The notes under the pieces: generated by a model | What the model saw: only the letters and a program-made list of their open reading frames with translations | What the model was told of the DNA's origin: nothing | Database searches by the model: none | Part shown: positions 31,540 to 33,876 of the stretch, piece by piece | Layout: every line of letters begins with the position of its first letter | Numbering within the stretch: position 1 is the first letter of the stretch | Translations under genes and position numbers: made by a program | Assembly: GCA_022842165.1 (NCBI GenBank) | Contig: JALHQC010000046.1 | Span: 1-33,876 of the forward strand | From: a bacterium | Lineage (GTDB): Bacteria > Pseudomonadota > Alphaproteobacteria > Rhizobiales > Aestuariivirgaceae | DNA length: 33,876 nt | Direction: 5' to 3'

Positions 31540-32430
31540 CTACTTCTTGAACTTTCCGATGAGGCTCGATGCCACCAGTGCGGCAAGCACGATGCCGCCT
31601 CCGGCATATTGGTTGATCAGCATGCGCTCGCCAAGCACCACCGCCGCGAAACCGGTCGCCACCACCGGCTCGAGATTGTAGAAGGGTGCGACGGTCGATG
31701 CCGGCGCATAGCGGAGCGACAGCATCTGGATCATATAGGCGACGACATAGAGAACGCCGAGCGCCATCATGAAGCTGAGGCCGGTCGCAGTCGCGGCACC
31801 TCCCGGCAGGAACTGCATTTCGCCATTGCCGGCATAAAGCGCCACCGCGAGAACGGCGGGCAGGATGATCATGTGGACGAGGCTGCCGAACACGCTGGGC
31901 GTCATGTAGCTGGAGATCGACCGCGCCGAGAAGAACTGCAGCGTGGCACCAAGCGTCGCCGCGACCGCGAGCAGGATGCCGCGAATGTCGAGGCTCTCGA
32001 AGCTCGGGCCGATGGCAATCGCCAGCCCGCAAAATGCCACCAGCGCCACGAGGATGCGCAGGATGCCGGGATTGCGGCCCTCAACCACCGGCGCGCACAG
32101 CATGATCAGCACCGGAAAGAAATAGAAGATGATGACGGCAAGCCCGACCGGGATGAACTGCACCGAGGCGAGATAACCGGTCGAGACCATGAAGGTCGAA
32201 ATGCTCTGCCCGATGAAACTTGGTAGCGCTGGCCGCGGCACCGAGAAGCGCTCGCCGCGGATGACCGCGAGGATGGCGAAGGCAACCGCGATCAGGAAAG
32301 TGCGGAAGAACGTGCTTTCGATGGGCGGTATGCCATTCACATAGGCAGAGCGCACGAAGTTCGGCACCAGGCCATACATCGCCGCTGCTCCAAGCGCGCA
32401 GGCAATTCCAAGACCGGCGCGATGGAGCAT
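31540..32430 (-). CDS. EamA/DMT-family transporter
   Basis: From ATG 32430 the product is 296 residues, with about ten hydrophobic segments and the EamA repeats LGIACALGAAAMYGLVPNFV and PASTVAPFYNLEPVVATGFA. The longer frame to 32664 overlaps the upstream carboxypeptidase gene and is not real. It lies five bases downstream of the carboxypeptidase stop and five upstream of the CobW gene, so all three are in one operon; substrate unknown. Confidence 0.88.
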   Translation of the reverse strand: MLHRAGLGIACALGAAAMYGLVPNFVRSAYVNGIPPIESTFFRTFLIAVAFAILAVIRGERFSVPRPALPSFIGQSISTFMVSTGYLASVQFIPVGLAVIIFYFFPVLIMLCAPVVEGRNPGILRILVALVAFCGLAIAIGPSFESLDIRGILLAVAATLGATLQFFSARSISSYMTPSVFGSLVHMIILPAVLAVALYAGNGEMQFLPGGAATATGLSFMMALGVLYVVAYMIQMLSLRYAPASTVAPFYNLEPVVATGFAAVVLGERMLINQYAGGGIVLAALVASSLIGKFKK

Positions 32431-32435
32431 GTCGG

Positions 32436-33731
32436 TCAGTTCTTCTTTGTCTTCTTCTTGGCCGGGGCCTTCTTGCGTGATGGAGCCTTCTTCTTCGCCT
32501 TGCTCTGGTCGCCCTGCGCCGTGGTGGGAACGGGCTTGGGCGGCGGCTCCGGCGTCAGCGCCGCGATCTGCGCGAAGGTTTCGGGCGTGATCACCTCGCA
32601 GGGTGCGTTTTCGGTGCGGTACTTCGCACAGGCCGCAAGGCTTTTCTGCTGGTCCAGATTCCACATGGCCGCGGCAAACCCGCCTTTGCCCGGCATGCGG
32701 ATCAGGCCCGGCGTTCCGGGAAGGTCGCGTCCGGACGTGCTGAGCAGGCGGCCGCGCAGCGCCATGTCGGCGGTCGCGGAAGTTTCATAGTTCCCGAACG
32801 AGATGCCCCATCCGCCAAGCTCACTCGAACTCGCAACCGCCACCGGTTTCTGCTTGCACACGGTTTTGGTCATGTCGGCGGGCACGACGGCGCCGGTCTT
32901 CATGTTGGCGATCGCTTCGATGCGGGGGCGCGGTGTTGCCTCACGCGTGAAGCCGTCGACCAGCAGCATTTCCGCAAGATCGGCGCGATGCTTTCCGCTG
33001 TTGGCGCCAAAGATCACGGCGCCGAGCTTCCGGCCGTTCCGTGTCGCGGTCGCCACGAGATTGAAACCGGAATTGCAGACAAAACCCGTCTTCATGCCGT
33101 CGGCATCGCTCATCTGGCGGATCAGCGAGTTGCGGTTCGACAGCTTGCGCTTGCCGACGGCGACATGGGCCTGCGAATAATAATGCGCATGCTCCGGAAA
33201 CTCGCGCAGCAACGTCGCCGCGAGCAGCGCCATGTCGCGCGCCGTCGAAACATGGCGCGGATCGTGAAGCCCATTGGGGTTGACGAAATGGCTTCCCGTC
33301 ATGCCGATCCGCCGGGCTTGCGCATTCATCTCTGCGGCAAACGCCGGCACCGATCCCGATGCGGCTTCCGCCAGCACATAAGCCATGTCGTTGGCCGAAT
33401 AGACCAGCAGCGCCTGCAGCGCGAAGTCGACGCTGATGGTTCCGCCCGTTGCCACGCCGATCTTGCTGGGCGGCTGGGAATGCGCCAGTTCGGACACCAC
33501 GATCTTCTGCTCGGGCTTCAGCTGTCCTGACTTGATCTTCTGGAACACCACATAGGCGGTCATCAGCTTGGTAAGCGAGGCGGGATACCAGGGTTCGCCC
33601 GCGCGGTCCTGCGACAGCACCTCGCCCGTGGCGGGATCGAACAGCAGCGAAGGCCCGGCGGCCACCGCTGCGGATGCGGTGATGCCCCAGATCAGAAGGG
33701 CCGAGAGAAATAGGCGTCGGATAGCCGGCAA
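32436..33731 (-). CDS. D-alanyl-D-alanine carboxypeptidase (DacA/PBP5-type)
   Basis: From TTG 33731 (431 residues) the product has a signal peptide (MPAIRRLFLSALLIWGITAS), and the penicillin-binding motifs SLTK (52-55), SAN (112-114) and a later KTG in DGMKTGF. It trims the terminal D-alanine from peptidoglycan stems in the periplasm. The C-terminus is a lysine/proline-rich tail (PEPPPKPV...KKKAPSRKKAPAKK). CCAGGAG lies about ten bases before the TTG. The frame is open to 33851, but those codons enter the tRNA gene, so the TTG is preferred. Confidence 0.9.
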   Translation of the reverse strand: MPAIRRLFLSALLIWGITASAAVAAGPSLLFDPATGEVLSQDRAGEPWYPASLTKLMTAYVVFQKIKSGQLKPEQKIVVSELAHSQPPSKIGVATGGTISVDFALQALLVYSANDMAYVLAEAASGSVPAFAAEMNAQARRIGMTGSHFVNPNGLHDPRHVSTARDMALLAATLLREFPEHAHYYSQAHVAVGKRKLSNRNSLIRQMSDADGMKTGFVCNSGFNLVATATRNGRKLGAVIFGANSGKHRADLAEMLLVDGFTREATPRPRIEAIANMKTGAVVPADMTKTVCKQKPVAVASSSELGGWGISFGNYETSATADMALRGRLLSTSGRDLPGTPGLIRMPGKGGFAAAMWNLDQQKSLAACAKYRTENAPCEVITPETFAQIAALTPEPPPKPVPTTAQGDQSKAKKKAPSRKKAPAKKKTKKN

Positions 33732-33821
33732 GCTGTCACTTCTCCTGGAATGTCGCGGGATGTACCGGCAAGGCTGTGACCACAGGATTCGGTCCAATCT
33801 GCGGCAGACCGCAAAACCATC

Positions 33822-33876
33822 TGGTGCCCCTGGAGGGACTCGAACCCCCACGCCCTTGCGAGCAACAGATTTTGAG
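33822..33876 (-). tRNA. tRNA-Leu (anticodon CAA), 5' part missing
   Basis: Read on the minus strand, the sequence ends with GGGGCACCA: acceptor strand, discriminator A and encoded CCA (33822-33824). Upstream are a T arm (GGGGGTTCGAGTCCCTC), a long variable arm (TGCTCGCAAGGGCG) and the loop CTCAAAA with anticodon CAA at 33874-33872. A long variable arm with CAA fits tRNA-Leu. The first visible base is position 32, so the D arm and acceptor 5' strand lie beyond the window edge. Confidence 0.85.

Noticed and set aside
33732-33851. N-terminal extension of the carboxypeptidase
   Set aside because: These codons run through the 3' end of tRNA-Leu; the signal peptide and ribosome-binding site place the start at TTG 33731.
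1-33876. CRISPR array, prophage, insertion sequence or toxin-antitoxin pair
   Set aside because: No regularly spaced direct repeats, no integrase or transposase, and no toxin-type small gene pair was seen on either strand.

Overview
The window is GC-rich, densely packed chromosomal DNA from an alphaproteobacterium, most likely of the order Hyphomicrobiales (Rhizobiales). The evidence is the flagellar order flgL-flaF-flbT-flgD-fliQ-flhA-fliR, FlaF and FlbT themselves, a CtrA-type TTAA-N7-TTAA site, an alphaproteobacterial LexA box (GTTC-N7-GTTC), DUF2125 and MJ0042/DUF3426 proteins, and a chorismate mutase-hisC-tyrC block. Genus cannot be read from the sequence. I see no insertion sequence, prophage, CRISPR array, rRNA gene or gene-free stretch over 300 bases.

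Layout. 1-6885: late part of a flagellar operon, tightly coupled through GTGA, ATGA and TTGA stop/start overlaps. It ends in small poorly known genes (FliJ-like, rod-binding FlgJ-like, FlgN-like, FliL-like, and a tail-anchored protein). 6901-7147: a small membrane protein behind a textbook sigma-54 promoter. 7148-8409 (minus): hpt and a zinc-ribbon membrane protein. 8541-10803: ftsE-ftsX-plsC, divergent from the zinc-ribbon gene, with a CtrA site between. 10877-13123: class II (B12) ribonucleotide reductase. 13131-13589: a small unknown gene whose promoter carries a LexA box over the -10 and which looks leaderless. 13565-15060: ChaC-like and DUF2125 genes. 15054-18700 (minus): methyltransferase, chorismate mutase, histidinol-phosphate/aromatic aminotransferase, and prephenate dehydrogenase, together a route from chorismate towards Tyr/Phe. 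18769-19542: glyoxalase II.

19535-26376 looks like a metabolic module: two EamA exporters and a LysR regulator on the minus strand, a divergent amidohydrolase plus small Rieske protein, and a convergent dimethylglycine/sarcosine-dehydrogenase-like flavoprotein. 26478-28760 (minus): DUF924, mobB, mobA and a MOSC protein. 28804-29915: tusA and a dimethylargininase-like gene. 30052-32430 (minus): ArsC/Spx-like, CobW/G3E GTPase and EamA transporter. 32436-33731 (minus): D-Ala-D-Ala carboxypeptidase. The right edge cuts a tRNA-Leu(CAA).

Most interesting signals: the SOS-controlled leaderless unknown gene; the sigma-54-driven small membrane protein next to the flagellar operon; and a family of double-hairpin palindromic elements, one of which sits in frame inside mobA while two lie between convergent genes. 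I found no clearly new multi-gene defence or mobile system. All functions are read from motifs and recalled family features; no database search was run.
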